Shown: one piece after another, positions 14,276 through 22,796 of the stretch
How positions within the stretch are numbered: position 1 is the stretch's first letter
How the letters are laid out: every line of letters begins with the position of its first letter
Assembly: GCA_021790425.1 (NCBI GenBank)
Contig: JAJYEA010000021.1
Location: 1-32,348 of the forward strand
DNA: 32,348 nucleotides
Direction: 5' to 3'
Source of the DNA: Thermoplasmata archaeon
Lineage (GTDB): Archaea > Thermoplasmatota > Thermoplasmata > Lutacidiplasmatales > UBA184
Notes under the pieces: generated by a model
Seen by the model: the letters and a program-made list of their open reading frames with translations, nothing else
Told to the model about the DNA's origin: nothing
The model's database searches: none
Translations under genes and position numbers: made by a program

Positions 14276-16624
14276 ATGAACTCCCTCGTGATGGTGACGC
14301 TGCTCGTGCTGCCCGTCTTCGCCGTGCTCCTCATTGCCCTCGGATCCGCGGTCCGGTGGCTCCTCGGGTCCCTCTTGGACCGTGACTTTCGCCGTCCCTT
14401 CGTGAGCACGGGAGATCTCCTCACCCGCGTTGTCACCGACTTCGCCTTGGGCGGGGCGGCGATCACCCTTCTCTTCCTCTTCTTCGGTCTCGCGGGGGTA
14501 CGTCTCGGCGCCCCACTCGTCTACACCGTGGTCGCGGTCACCGCGGTGACCTTGGTCTACCGCGCCACCCTCCTGCGTGCCACGCTCGTGCCCTCCCTCG
14601 TCCGGTTCCTCCGGGAGACCCGGTGGGAGATCCTCGGCCTCGCCGTCATCGGCGTGATCTCGTGGCTCATCCGGATGGTGCCGTACACCGGTCTCTACGT
14701 GTTCGACGGGAATGACATCCGTCAGTACACCCTGCTGACCCAGCTCATCATCGCGAACGGATCCCTCCCGACGTCCTGGGGCGCGTTCGCATACCCGTCC
14801 TGGAACCTGGTGTGGACCAACAACCATCTCATCTTCACGGGTACGGAGTCCATCTTCGCGTTCACGAGCTTCGTCGTGCCCGTGGACCTCCCCCAGCTCA
14901 CCTCCGCCGTGGCGCTGCTCTTCAACGCCGCCGTCCCGATCCTGGGGTACGTGGTCGCCCGCCGGCTCTTCCCGCAGCAAGGGAAGGCCGTCGGCTACGG
15001 CACGGCCCTGGCGCTCGCGGTCCTGGCGGCCTACCCTCTCTTCTTCGAGCAGTGGGGAGGGATCGATGAGATCACGGGCTGGGTCGTGCTCCTGGGCTTC
15101 GTCGCCCATTTCCTGACGGACCCCGCGCCCGGCCAGCTCGGGTGGAAGCACCACGTGACGGGCGCACTCTTCCTGGGCGGCCTCCTGGTGATCTCCCCGA
15201 TCGTCTTCGCGTACGCCGTGTGCTTCCTGGTGGCCTATGCCGGGGAGTCCCTGGTGCGCCGGGCTTCCTGGCGCTCCTCGCTCGGCCGGCCCGGGTTCGT
15301 GCTCCTCCTGGGCCTCGTGCTCTCCTCCCCGCTCCTCATCCGCGGCATCCAGAACGCGCTCCAAACGGGCCAGAACCCCGGTTCCGCGGGCTGGGGAACC
15401 TTCGCGACCGCGCCGATCCTCCGGTACGGGGAGTGGGGCGGGTCGTTCTACCGGCTCGTCACGCTGACCGCCTTCGAGTATGCATGGCCCATGGTCGTAA
15501 CGGGGGGCATCGGGTTGATCTTGGCGCTGGTCCTCCGGAAGGTCTACCGGCACGCCTTCCTCCTCGCGTTCTGGGCGGGGCTGCTCTTCCTCCTGAACGA
15601 GAACGGGCCCTTCGGGCTCTTCCTGGTCCCCTATCCCGCCTGGAACTCGATCTACCCGGACCGGGTGGCGGAGTTCCTCTTCGTGATCGCGAGCCTCGGG
15701 TTCGGGGTCTCGGTCTCCGTCCTGGTCCGGGGGTTGCGGGGGCGCAAAGAAACCGGTCCGGTTCCCCGGACCCGTCTTCGGCGTTTCTTTCCGGGATGGG
15801 TCGTAAGGGTGATCGCGGCCTCCTTCACGGTGGTGCTCATTGTCGCAAGCTCCAATCAGGCCTACTACACCTACAAGGCCGACACCGCCACCGTGATCTG
15901 GGGGGAATCGCTGGTGGGGCAAGACCTGGGGGCGTACCAGTGGATCTCCGCCCACGCTCCCGCGGGAACCACCATCCTTGTGGATAACGCCGACTCTGGG
16001 ACCTGGATCCCCGAGTTCGACGGGATACGCGTCTATCCCTACAGTGAGCTCATCTCCAACAACTCCATCCTGAACCAGTACCGGTCGATGGCAGCGCAAA
16101 TGGCCATGAAGGGCAAACCGGACTTCGTGCTCTACTCCCAGGTCGGAGAGCAGTTCCACCTTGGGTACGCCTTCTACGGTGGGAAGCACGCCTACGGCCT
16201 GAGCAACTCCATACCCCTGGGAGCCCTGGTCGACTCGCCACCGGTGAAAGGCTACACCAGTCACCTGACGACCAGTTGTGCCTCCTCCTCGAACTTCACC
16301 CTGACGATCTGCGGCGCGAACGGCTCCGCCGTGATCGCCGGGCCGATCGTGCTCTCGCTCGAGGTCTGGCGAAACGCCACGGTCGTGGGGACCTATGTCG
16401 TCGACGTTCCCGCGAACACATCCTTCACCTACGTGAACCCGGGTCCGGGCTCACCCTTCCCCGGCACTTGGAGCGCGCACATCAGCGCCGTGGCTCCCGG
16501 CACCATCGTCTACCGCGGCTCGAACGAGCGGACCTTCGTGATCGCGCTCGATGCGGGCTACTTCGTTAGCCAGTGCAGCGCCCTTCCGCTCGAGGGAAGC
16601 TGTGCCCCCAGCGGGAGTTCATGA
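14276..16624 (+). CDS. Large polytopic membrane protein, GT-C-like, first of a tandem pair
   Basis: 782 residues. About a dozen hydrophobic segments run to residue 526, followed by a C-terminal domain of about 255 residues without membrane helices. That domain is likely extracytoplasmic, with sequons such as NFT, NGS, NAT and NTS. The first large loop carries FDGNDIRQYTLL (D147), the kind of acidic first-loop motif seen in GT-C glycosyltransferases that use lipid-linked donors. Conserved with the next gene are WTNNH/WVNNH, QWGGIDEITGW (260-265) and LNENGPFGLF. No WWDYG motif of STT3/AglB is present, so it is not a standard oligosaccharyltransferase. The ATG at 14276 has GGAGG 11 nt upstream; TTG/GTG starts at 14234-14237 are possible. 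The GT-C call is fold-level inference. Confidence 0.7.
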   Translation: MNSLVMVTLLVLPVFAVLLIALGSAVRWLLGSLLDRDFRRPFVSTGDLLTRVVTDFALGGAAITLLFLFFGLAGVRLGAPLVYTVVAVTAVTLVYRATLLRATLVPSLVRFLRETRWEILGLAVIGVISWLIRMVPYTGLYVFDGNDIRQYTLLTQLIIANGSLPTSWGAFAYPSWNLVWTNNHLIFTGTESIFAFTSFVVPVDLPQLTSAVALLFNAAVPILGYVVARRLFPQQGKAVGYGTALALAVLAAYPLFFEQWGGIDEITGWVVLLGFVAHFLTDPAPGQLGWKHHVTGALFLGGLLVISPIVFAYAVCFLVAYAGESLVRRASWRSSLGRPGFVLLLGLVLSSPLLIRGIQNALQTGQNPGSAGWGTFATAPILRYGEWGGSFYRLVTLTAFEYAWPMVVTGGIGLILALVLRKVYRHAFLLAFWAGLLFLLNENGPFGLFLVPYPAWNSIYPDRVAEFLFVIASLGFGVSVSVLVRGLRGRKETGPVPRTRLRRFFPGWVVRVIAASFTVVLIVASSNQAYYTYKADTATVIWGESLVGQDLGAYQWISAHAPAGTTILVDNADSGTWIPEFDGIRVYPYSELISNNSILNQYRSMAAQMAMKGKPDFVLYSQVGEQFHLGYAFYGGKHAYGLSNSIPLGALVDSPPVKGYTSHLTTSCASSSNFTLTICGANGSAVIAGPIVLSLEVWRNATVVGTYVVDVPANTSFTYVNPGPGSPFPGTWSAHISAVAPGTIVYRGSNERTFVIALDAGYFVSQCSALPLEGSCAPSGSS

Positions 16625-16697
16625 GGAAAGCGGTCCGTTGCGTTGACCGTACCCCGGGCTCGGGGGCGGCCCCGCCGGGGGCCGCGGGAGGGCCGCC

Positions 16698-19061
16698 ATG
16701 ATCCCCCTCGCCGAGGAGACGCAGGTCGCCCTTCCCTTCGTGCTCGTGGTGCTTCTCCTCGTGGGCACGACCACGAAGTGGCTGGTCGGTTCTCTGTCGG
16801 CCCGGCGGTGGGACCGTCCCTTCGCGTTCTCGGGAGAGCCCGTCTTCCGGGTCCTCGAGGACTTCGCGCTGGGGATCGCAGTGGTCCCCCTCCTCTTCCT
16901 GTTGCTGAACGGCGCGAGGGTCCCGCTGGGGGCGCCCCTGGTCTACGGGTTGGTCGGGCTGTCCCTCGTCGTCTCGGCCTACCGTCTCTACCTATTGGGG
17001 TCCCAGTTCCTCCCACGGCTTCGCGCGGCCGTCGGGGAACGACGGCGCGAGGTACTCGTGTTGATAGGAGTCTCCGCGGCCGCGCTCGCGGTCCGCCTGG
17101 CTCCGTACTCCGGTCAGTTCGTCCTCGCCGGCAACGACATCCGTCAATACACCCTGCTGAGCCAGCTCCTGGTCTCCAATCATGCGCTCCCCACGGGGTG
17201 GGGCCCCTACGCCTTCGCAGCGTGGAACCCGGCCTCGTGGGTGAACAATCACCTGCTCTTCACCGGCAGCGAGTCGGTCTTCGCCTTCCTGAGCTTCGTG
17301 ACCCCGGTCGACTTCCTCCAGCTTCCCTCCGCGACGGTGTTGATCCTGAATGCCGCGATCCCCGCGATGGGATACGGCGTATCGCGACGCCTGTTCCCCC
17401 GCGCCTCCTATCTTCCCGCCTACGCCACCGCCGCCGTTCTTGCGGTGGCGGCGGCCTACCCCCTCTACTTCGACCAGTGGGGCGGCATCGATGAGATCAC
17501 GGGTTGGGTCGTCCTGCTCGGCTTCGTGATCGTCTTCCTGGCCCCACGGGCCCGGGAGCGGCTCGAGTGGGATCGCTTGGTGCTCGGGGCGCTCCTGCTG
17601 GGCGGCCTCTTCGTGATCTCGCCGATCGTCTTCGTCTACGGGCTCTGTTTCTTGATCGCCCTGGTTTTCGAGTCCTTGCTCCGGGGCGAGGCCCGTCGCC
17701 TGACGTTCCTTTCGGCCGTTGTCACGCTCTTCCTCGGGCTCCTCTTGGCGTCCCCGCTGCTCGTGGCGGGGCTCCACAACCTGGTCCAGAACCCCCTCTC
17801 TCCGGGATCTACGGGCTGGGGAAGTTTTGCGACGGCCCCCATCCTGCGGTACGGAGACTGGGGTGGTTCCTTCTTCCGAGCGGTCACGTTGAACTCCTTC
17901 TTCTATTCGATCCCCGTGGTCGTGGCGGGAGAAGGGGGCCTCGCGCTCGTGGTCCTGCGTCGCCGAGAGTACCCCCACGGACCGATGCTGGCCCTCTGGG
18001 CGCTCTTCCTCTTCCTGCTCAACGAGAACGGTCCCTTCGGCCTCTTCTGGGTCCGCTACCCGGCGTGGACCGCGATCTTCCCCGACCGCCCGGCCGAGTT
18101 CCTCTTCGTCCTCCTCAGCGTGGCCTTCGGGCTCACCGCGGAGTTCTTCTGGACCCGCTCGAACTTCGTTCGCGGGAAGAGGCCGGTGGATTCCACCCTG
18201 CCGCGTCCTCCTCCCCGCCGGGTCCGACGGGCGGTGGCCTCCGTGCTCCTCGTGGTGCTGCTCGTGGGCGCCGGGGTCGCGATCGTCCAGACGAACCTCG
18301 AGAACGAATCCACCGTCCAATGGAGTTCCTCGCTCACCGCACAGGACCTCGCGGCGTTCGAGTGGATGGGGTCGCATGTTCCCCGGGGATCCACCATCCT
18401 CGTCAACAATGCGGATGCCGGGACGTGGATCCCGGATTTCGAGGGCCTTCGGGTCTACCCGAATCCGCCGCTGATCACGAACGCGGGTGTCGACCAGGAG
18501 TACCAGACAATGGTGAACCAGCTCAGCCAAGGGTCGTCTCCCAACTTCCAGGCCTATTCCTCGGTGGGCCGCGCCAACAACCTCACCTACGCCTACTACG
18601 GGGACGAACATGCGTACAACCTCTCGAGTCCCTTCTCGGTCAATGTGCTGGTGGACGCTCCTCCCGTTCAGAACTACACCACGGCCCTGGTCACCGGTTG
18701 CCCCACGTCGACGCCGTTCAGCATTCTCCTGTGCCGGGACAATGACACCGTGCAGGTGCAGGGGCCCATCGTCCTGTACGTGAACGTCTCCCACGACCTG
18801 ACTCCCTACGCGGAGTATGTCGTCCCGGTGCCCGCGAACGTCACCTTCACGTACCTGAACCACGAGTACACGTACCGATGGCAGGGGGAGTGGAATGCAC
18901 GCATCTCGGCCGCGCCTCCTGCCCGCGTGCTGTATCGTTCCTCCGACGAGCGGGTCTTCGTCCTGGGGCTCGACACGGGCTACTTCGCGACGGCATGCGC
19001 CGACCTTCCTTCGCTCGGCGCGTGCACCCCTTCGGCCCCGGCCTCGGTGGGGGGAGGATGA
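16698..19061 (+). CDS. Large polytopic membrane protein, GT-C-like, second of a tandem pair
   Basis: 787 residues and clearly a paralogue of the preceding protein along its full length. Shared blocks are GNDIRQYTLL (D147 in the same position), NNHLLFTG, QWGGIDEITGWVVLLGFV (W261-E266), VISPIVF, GWGSFATAPILRYG, LFLLNENGPFGLF, PDRPAEFLFV, and TILVNNADAGTWIP at the start of the extracytoplasmic domain. The first-loop Asp at 144 of the first copy is not conserved (LAGND instead of FDGND), which points to D147 as the more important residue. Several N-glycosylation sequons lie in the C-terminal domain. A GGGAGG stretch lies 6 nt before the ATG. The stop overlaps the region used to start the next glycosyltransferase. 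The pair may form a heterodimer or act on different acceptors. Confidence 0.7.
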   Translation: MIPLAEETQVALPFVLVVLLLVGTTTKWLVGSLSARRWDRPFAFSGEPVFRVLEDFALGIAVVPLLFLLLNGARVPLGAPLVYGLVGLSLVVSAYRLYLLGSQFLPRLRAAVGERRREVLVLIGVSAAALAVRLAPYSGQFVLAGNDIRQYTLLSQLLVSNHALPTGWGPYAFAAWNPASWVNNHLLFTGSESVFAFLSFVTPVDFLQLPSATVLILNAAIPAMGYGVSRRLFPRASYLPAYATAAVLAVAAAYPLYFDQWGGIDEITGWVVLLGFVIVFLAPRARERLEWDRLVLGALLLGGLFVISPIVFVYGLCFLIALVFESLLRGEARRLTFLSAVVTLFLGLLLASPLLVAGLHNLVQNPLSPGSTGWGSFATAPILRYGDWGGSFFRAVTLNSFFYSIPVVVAGEGGLALVVLRRREYPHGPMLALWALFLFLLNENGPFGLFWVRYPAWTAIFPDRPAEFLFVLLSVAFGLTAEFFWTRSNFVRGKRPVDSTLPRPPPRRVRRAVASVLLVVLLVGAGVAIVQTNLENESTVQWSSSLTAQDLAAFEWMGSHVPRGSTILVNNADAGTWIPDFEGLRVYPNPPLITNAGVDQEYQTMVNQLSQGSSPNFQAYSSVGRANNLTYAYYGDEHAYNLSSPFSVNVLVDAPPVQNYTTALVTGCPTSTPFSILLCRDNDTVQVQGPIVLYVNVSHDLTPYAEYVVPVPANVTFTYLNHEYTYRWQGEWNARISAAPPARVLYRSSDERVFVLGLDTGYFATACADLPSLGACTPSAPASVGGG
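19053..19057 (+). promoter_or_regulatory. Shine-Dalgarno that may decide a CTG start
   Basis: GGAGG is spaced 8 nt before the CTG at 19066. It also touches the out-of-frame ATG at 19058, which would end after three codons. Confidence 0.4.
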
Positions 19062-19065
19062 GCCG

Positions 19066-20250
19066 CTGACGCGCAAGGCGGCCCGAGAACCCACCCCGAA
19101 GGACGCCCCCTCCCTTCCCCGGATCTCCGTCTACTACTTCCGACCGATGGACGAGCCCTACCATGGGGCTTCCGTGGCCCTGCGGAACCTCGTCCAACGT
19201 CTTCGAACCGACTTCGCCGTGGACGTGGTCGGTCCACGGGCCTCCGGGAATCCGGCCGGGGGGCCGGACGTCTCGAACTCCTTGATCGGCATCCGCTACC
19301 TGGTCTCCTCCGTCCTTGGGGCGCTGCGCTTCCAAGCGCGGCAGGCGACGTTACCTCGGAGCGAGCGTTCCCGCCTGGTGGTGGCGTATGATGTCTATCT
19401 GGCAGGGGTGTCCGCGATCTGGGCCCGGGTGACCGGGACCCCGTTCGTCTACCTCCCCTTGGACTCGGACCGTGTGGTCTCCCAGGGATTCGTCAAGGGT
19501 GGATACGCGGGGGGAAGTGCCCGGCGATGGCTTCGTGGGCCGAACGAGCGGATGGCCCTCCGAACGGCCGATCTCGTGGTCGTGCTTTCCCCCTTCATGC
19601 GGCAGGAGCTCGTGAAAGACGGGATCCCGGAGCGTCGCGTGATGGTCGTCGGGGTGAAGCGGCCGGCCCCACGACGGGACCCTGTGGCGGTCGCCGAGTG
19701 GCGGCGACGGTTGAAGCTGGAGGGACGCACCGGCGTGATCTTCCTGGGAAGCTTCCGCTACCCTCCCAACGTCCAGGCGTTCCAGTTCCTGCGCGAGATG
19801 GTGCGGTCCAGCTTCCCTTTCCGCCCCGACGGACCGCAGTTCGTGGTGGCGGGATTCGACTCGGAGGGGTATGCTGATGTTACGATACCCAACCTGACCG
19901 TGGTCGGGAGCGTCTCGGACCTCGACGGGCTCCTCGAAGCGTGCGATGTCGCGGTCGCCCCCATGGACGTGCAGGGCGGGACGAGCCTCAAGATGATCGA
20001 CTACGTCCTGCACGGGCTCCGGGTCGTCGCGACCCCGGAGGCGACCGCGGGGGTCGCCGCTTCCCCGCTCATCCACACGGTCGCGCGGGAGCGGTTCGTG
20101 GAGGGGTTACATGCGGTGCTCGACGAGGCGGGTCGGTCCCCCCGACTCGATCCGGACCCCTCCTACCTCTCGCTCTACGTGGGCTCGGACGACCTTCGGG
20201 AGTTCGTCGAATCGGCCCGCCGTCTCATCGACCGGCACGCCGGCCGGTAG
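19066..20250 (+). CDS. GT4-like glycosyltransferase with probable non-ATG start
   Basis: About 394 residues. The N-terminal strand RISVYYFRPMDEPYHGAS is the GT-B start. The donor half has GVIFLGSFRYPPNVQAF, NLTVVGSVSDLDGLLEACDVAVAPM and GGTSLKMIDYVLHGLRVVAT, typical of GT4-like enzymes. The frame has no ATG, GTG or TTG between the end of the previous gene and residue 27 of the domain. An ATG at 19147 would delete the first strand, and the upstream ATG at 18895 would overlap the membrane protein by 167 bp. A CTG at 19066 has GGAGG 8 nt upstream, so I use it. The 3' end overlaps the convergent FkbM methyltransferase by 26 bp. Confidence 0.75.
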   Translation: MTRKAAREPTPKDAPSLPRISVYYFRPMDEPYHGASVALRNLVQRLRTDFAVDVVGPRASGNPAGGPDVSNSLIGIRYLVSSVLGALRFQARQATLPRSERSRLVVAYDVYLAGVSAIWARVTGTPFVYLPLDSDRVVSQGFVKGGYAGGSARRWLRGPNERMALRTADLVVVLSPFMRQELVKDGIPERRVMVVGVKRPAPRRDPVAVAEWRRRLKLEGRTGVIFLGSFRYPPNVQAFQFLREMVRSSFPFRPDGPQFVVAGFDSEGYADVTIPNLTVVGSVSDLDGLLEACDVAVAPMDVQGGTSLKMIDYVLHGLRVVATPEATAGVAASPLIHTVARERFVEGLHAVLDEAGRSPRLDPDPSYLSLYVGSDDLREFVESARRLIDRHAGR

Positions 20251-21172
20251 GCGCGTAGAAGACGTTGCGGCAACGGTCGAACCCCGGCACGGGGAAGACC
20301 ATGAGCTCCACGGCGTGACGCCGGGCGTAGCCCAGGGCGGTCAGATGGCGCTCCACCTCGCGGTCGAGCCGGAGGGAATGCGTTTCGAGGATGATCCAGG
20401 GCGCCTGTTCCTGGAGGAGGCGCCGCGCCCCCCGGAGCACCCGCATCTCGGCCCCCTCCACATCGATCTTGAGGAGCGTCACCCCCTTCAAGTCGAAGGA
20501 GTCGATCGTGCACAGGGTGACGGGGGTGGCGGTCCCGGCCGGTCTTCCGGGCGAGGGGGGATCTTCCCTCCCCGGGGTGAGGTCCACGTCAGAGACGAAA
20601 GAACGGACGGTGTGGACCCGGGTCTCCCGGTTCAGCCGGAGGTTGGCGTTCAGTACGTCGAAGACCCAGGGTACCGGCTCGAACGCATGCACCTGGGGGG
20701 TCCCGAGCGCCCGGGTGCAGAGGAGGGAGAAGTCTCCGAATTGTGCCCCCACATCCAACACGGTACCGTGGAACGCGGGCAAGAAATCCTCGAAGCGCGT
20801 GTAGATCCGGTCGCGGAAGACCTCGCAAAGGAACTCGCCCGCGGTCTCCGGGGTGAACCGGATCCCGAACTCCCGTTCCGCGATCTGCCGTGCCTCCTGA
20901 CCCCGTTGTCGCTCCCAGCGGTTCCAAGGAAAGATGACCTTCCCCAGCGAAGGGACGAGCCGGAGATGCAGCTCGAGCCACTGCCGTGTCGAATAGCGCC
21001 CCTCCTCGGACTCTGCCGCACCGGCTGAGGTCGAAGGAGGCGTGCCCAGCAGCCCTCGTTCCCACTCGAGAAGCCTCCAGAGCCGGCGGGCGGGGGGCAA
21101 CGTCGGTTGGTTCAACACCCCGAGCGCCGCCTCAGCCTCGGCCGCGGCGGACCGGGCCCCTTCCTGCGTCAT
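20225..21172 (-). CDS. FkbM-family SAM-dependent methyltransferase
   Basis: 315 residues. The first 110 residues are an uncharacterised helical region. The FkbM core follows: TVLDVGAQFGDFSLL for SAM binding, HAFEPVPWVFDVL, TLCTIDSFDLKGVTLLKIDVEGAEMRVLRGA and LETHS. FkbM-type enzymes O-methylate sugars or polyketides, and they are common in surface-polysaccharide loci. That fits its place at the edge of the glycosyltransferase run, though it is convergent and so separately transcribed. It shares 26 bp of 3' end with the last GT4. The ATG at 21172 has no strong TATA nearby; CACTTAATG at about 21246-21254 would give a leader of roughly 50 nt. Confidence 0.8.
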   Translation of the reverse strand: MTQEGARSAAAEAEAALGVLNQPTLPPARRLWRLLEWERGLLGTPPSTSAGAAESEEGRYSTRQWLELHLRLVPSLGKVIFPWNRWERQRGQEARQIAEREFGIRFTPETAGEFLCEVFRDRIYTRFEDFLPAFHGTVLDVGAQFGDFSLLCTRALGTPQVHAFEPVPWVFDVLNANLRLNRETRVHTVRSFVSDVDLTPGREDPPSPGRPAGTATPVTLCTIDSFDLKGVTLLKIDVEGAEMRVLRGARRLLQEQAPWIILETHSLRLDREVERHLTALGYARRHAVELMVFPVPGFDRCRNVFYAPTGRRAGR

Positions 21173-21369
21173 GCCGTCTTCTGCCCCCTAGTCGGTGCAG
21201 GAGACCGCGGCCTCCCGGACCTGACTTGGGCGAGGGGGGGCTCCGCATTAAGTGTTTCACGGACCGGCAGGACGCGCATCGGTCCTCCGCCATCGGGGAA
21301 AGAGGGGGGGCGCCCGTTCGTCACGGAGAGCGTTGGGCACGCGTTTCTCCGATCTACTCGGCCGAAGCA

Positions 21370-21375
21370 CTTATG
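21370..21375 (+). promoter_or_regulatory. Promoter element of tRNA-Ser
   Basis: CTTATG is centred 32 nt before the first base of the tRNA, close to the expected distance for an archaeal tRNA promoter with a few leader bases. The rest of 21173-21369 shows no gene. Confidence 0.4.
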
Positions 21376-21404
21376 CGTTCACAGGCGTGCTCCGCTTGGT
21401 TCAT

Positions 21405-21489
21405 GCCGAGGTGGCTCAGTCCGGTACGGCGCGAGTCTGGAAAGCTCGTGGAGTCCTTCTCCGCGGGAGTTCAAATCTCCCCCTCGGCG
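21405..21489 (+). tRNA. tRNA-Ser (anticodon GGA)
   Basis: An 85-nt type II tRNA. The acceptor stem pairs GCCGAGG with CCTCGGC, and the discriminator is G. The anticodon arm is CGAGT-CTGGAAA-GCTCG with GGA at 21439-21441, which reads UCC and UCU. A long variable arm follows (TGGAGTCCTTCTCCG region), and the T arm is GGGAG-TTCAAAT-CTCCC. The CCA end is not encoded and no intron is present. A pyrimidine-rich stretch (TTCCCTCTTCTTCCC) follows and may terminate it. Confidence 0.93.
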
Positions 21490-21539
21490 CTTCCCTCTTC
21501 TTCCCGTTCCGCAACCCTCCCCCGCTCGAGCATCCGACG

Positions 21540-22001
21540 ATGAACGTCTCGGAAGCGAGCGAGCAGGAGGTTCTGGCGATCGTCGAACGCTCGCTCGCCT
21601 CCGGAGACCGGGCAGGGTCTCTCTCGGAGACCTGCCGGGTCCTGCGCTCCCGCTTCGCTCAGTACAACTGGGTCGGTGTCTATCTCCTCGAGGGTTCCCA
21701 GTTGCGCCTTGCGGCGTGGGATGGCAAGGAGGCGACGGAACACACCCTCATCCCGGTCGACAAGGGGATCTGCGGGATGGCCGCCCGGGAGGACCGCACG
21801 GTGATCGTCGGGGACGTGGACCAGGACCCGAGCTACCTGGCCTGCTTCCCCTACACACGGAGCGAGATCGTGGTCCCCATCCGCAAGGGGGGGAGCGTGG
21901 TCGGGGAGATCGACATCGACGGTGACCGCCGGAACGCCTACGACGCGTCGGACGACCGGTTCCTCACCCGGGTGGCCGAGCGCTTGGCCACCATCCTCTG
22001 A
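21540..22001 (+). CDS. GAF-domain protein, free methionine-(R)-sulfoxide reductase-like
   Basis: 153 residues, the size of the small GAF enzyme fRMsr, which reduces free methionine-R-sulfoxide. The typical segments are present: YNWVGVYLL, IPVDKGICGMAA and YLACFPYTRSEIVVPI, plus GEIDIDGD. Of the three cysteines known in the E. coli enzyme (C84, C94, C118), the latter two are kept (C78 and C102 here), while the first position is Thr66. The enzyme may therefore use a shorter thiol relay, or the protein may be a ligand sensor. It starts 50 bp after tRNA-Ser without a visible TATA box, so co-transcription with the tRNA is possible. It is convergent with the phosphopantoate ligase. Confidence 0.8.
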   Translation: MNVSEASEQEVLAIVERSLASGDRAGSLSETCRVLRSRFAQYNWVGVYLLEGSQLRLAAWDGKEATEHTLIPVDKGICGMAAREDRTVIVGDVDQDPSYLACFPYTRSEIVVPIRKGGSVVGEIDIDGDRRNAYDASDDRFLTRVAERLATIL

Positions 22002-22034
22002 GCGAGGGTTCCCGACGGACCTGTTCCTGCGGCT

Positions 22035-22796
22035 TCAGGCGGTCCCGCGGGCCATCTGGCGGAGCCGTTCCGCGATGAATTCGTAGGCCGATCCCCGCAG
22101 TGCGTCGGGGTCCGCCCCTTGGACGATCTGCGTCCAGGAGCCCGGGCGTTTCCTCAGCGCCAGGGCCTGACGCCGGATCTCCGGGAGGGCGCGGGTCAGC
22201 TCGTCGATGATGGGGAGAGAGGCGGCTCGGGTCGTCCGGGAGAGTGGGTTGAGGTCGATCGTGATCACGAACTTGCCCGTGCGGGCCAGCGCTTGGGCCC
22301 GGTCGCCGTCCTCCAAGGGGACCAGCACGGTGTCCGCGGCGAGGATCCCGTTCTCGTCCACCCAGCCTCGGTCCGAGGGAAGTCCCCGGAGACGGGCCGT
22401 GGGGTGCACTCCGAGCACGTCGATGACCCCGGCCCGCCGGAGCTTCTCGGCGATCCGCTCGGCCCGCTGGGGGGTCCGGTGGAAGAGGTTGACCTCCACA
22501 CGGAGACCTGGAAGGGCGGCGGCGAGCTGGGCGACCTCCCGGGAAGCGAGCGCAGCGACGTTGCCGTTCACGGAGAGGACCGGATGTTCGGAGAGGAGCA
22601 GGCGGGCGGCCGCCGCCCGCTCCGCCTTGAGGGCAAAGGGCGTGCTCCCTTCTCCCAGGAGGTAGTCGAAGGCCTCCCCCCGGCCGTGCGCGATCAGACC
22701 TTCCGGGGCCACGATGCCCCTTCCCATTTCCTCCGCCAGGTACGCCCGGACGAGGAGGCTATGGTACCGGGGATGGGATCGCGGTATGGGACTCAT
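22035..22796 (-). CDS. 4-phosphopantoate--beta-alanine ligase
   Basis: 253 residues. It joins 4-phosphopantoate and beta-alanine with ATP to make 4'-phosphopantothenate, the archaeal step replacing bacterial PanC. It matches the archaeal family along its length: [69 protein letters not shown] and [15 protein letters not shown]. The ATG overlaps the stop of the acyl-CoA dehydrogenase (ATGA), so the two genes are translationally coupled. The pairing of a CoA-biosynthesis enzyme with a CoA-thioester oxidising enzyme makes metabolic sense. The much longer frame upstream is antisense to nothing useful and is rejected. Confidence 0.93.
   Translation of the reverse strand: MSPIPRSHPRYHSLLVRAYLAEEMGRGIVAPEGLIAHGRGEAFDYLLGEGSTPFALKAERAAAARLLLSEHPVLSVNGNVAALASREVAQLAAALPGLRVEVNLFHRTPQRAERIAEKLRRAGVIDVLGVHPTARLRGLPSDRGWVDENGILAADTVLVPLEDGDRAQALARTGKFVITIDLNPLSRTTRAASLPIIDELTRALPEIRRQALALRKRPGSWTQIVQGADPDALRGSAYEFIAERLRQMARGTA

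Noticed and set aside
14042-16264. 740-aa open frame antisense to the first membrane protein
   Set aside because: Highly charged, repetitive composition typical of the reverse strand of hydrophobic coding DNA; no start signal.
16992-19094. 700-aa open frame antisense to the second membrane protein
   Set aside because: Same reason; it mirrors the first antisense frame because the sense genes are paralogues.
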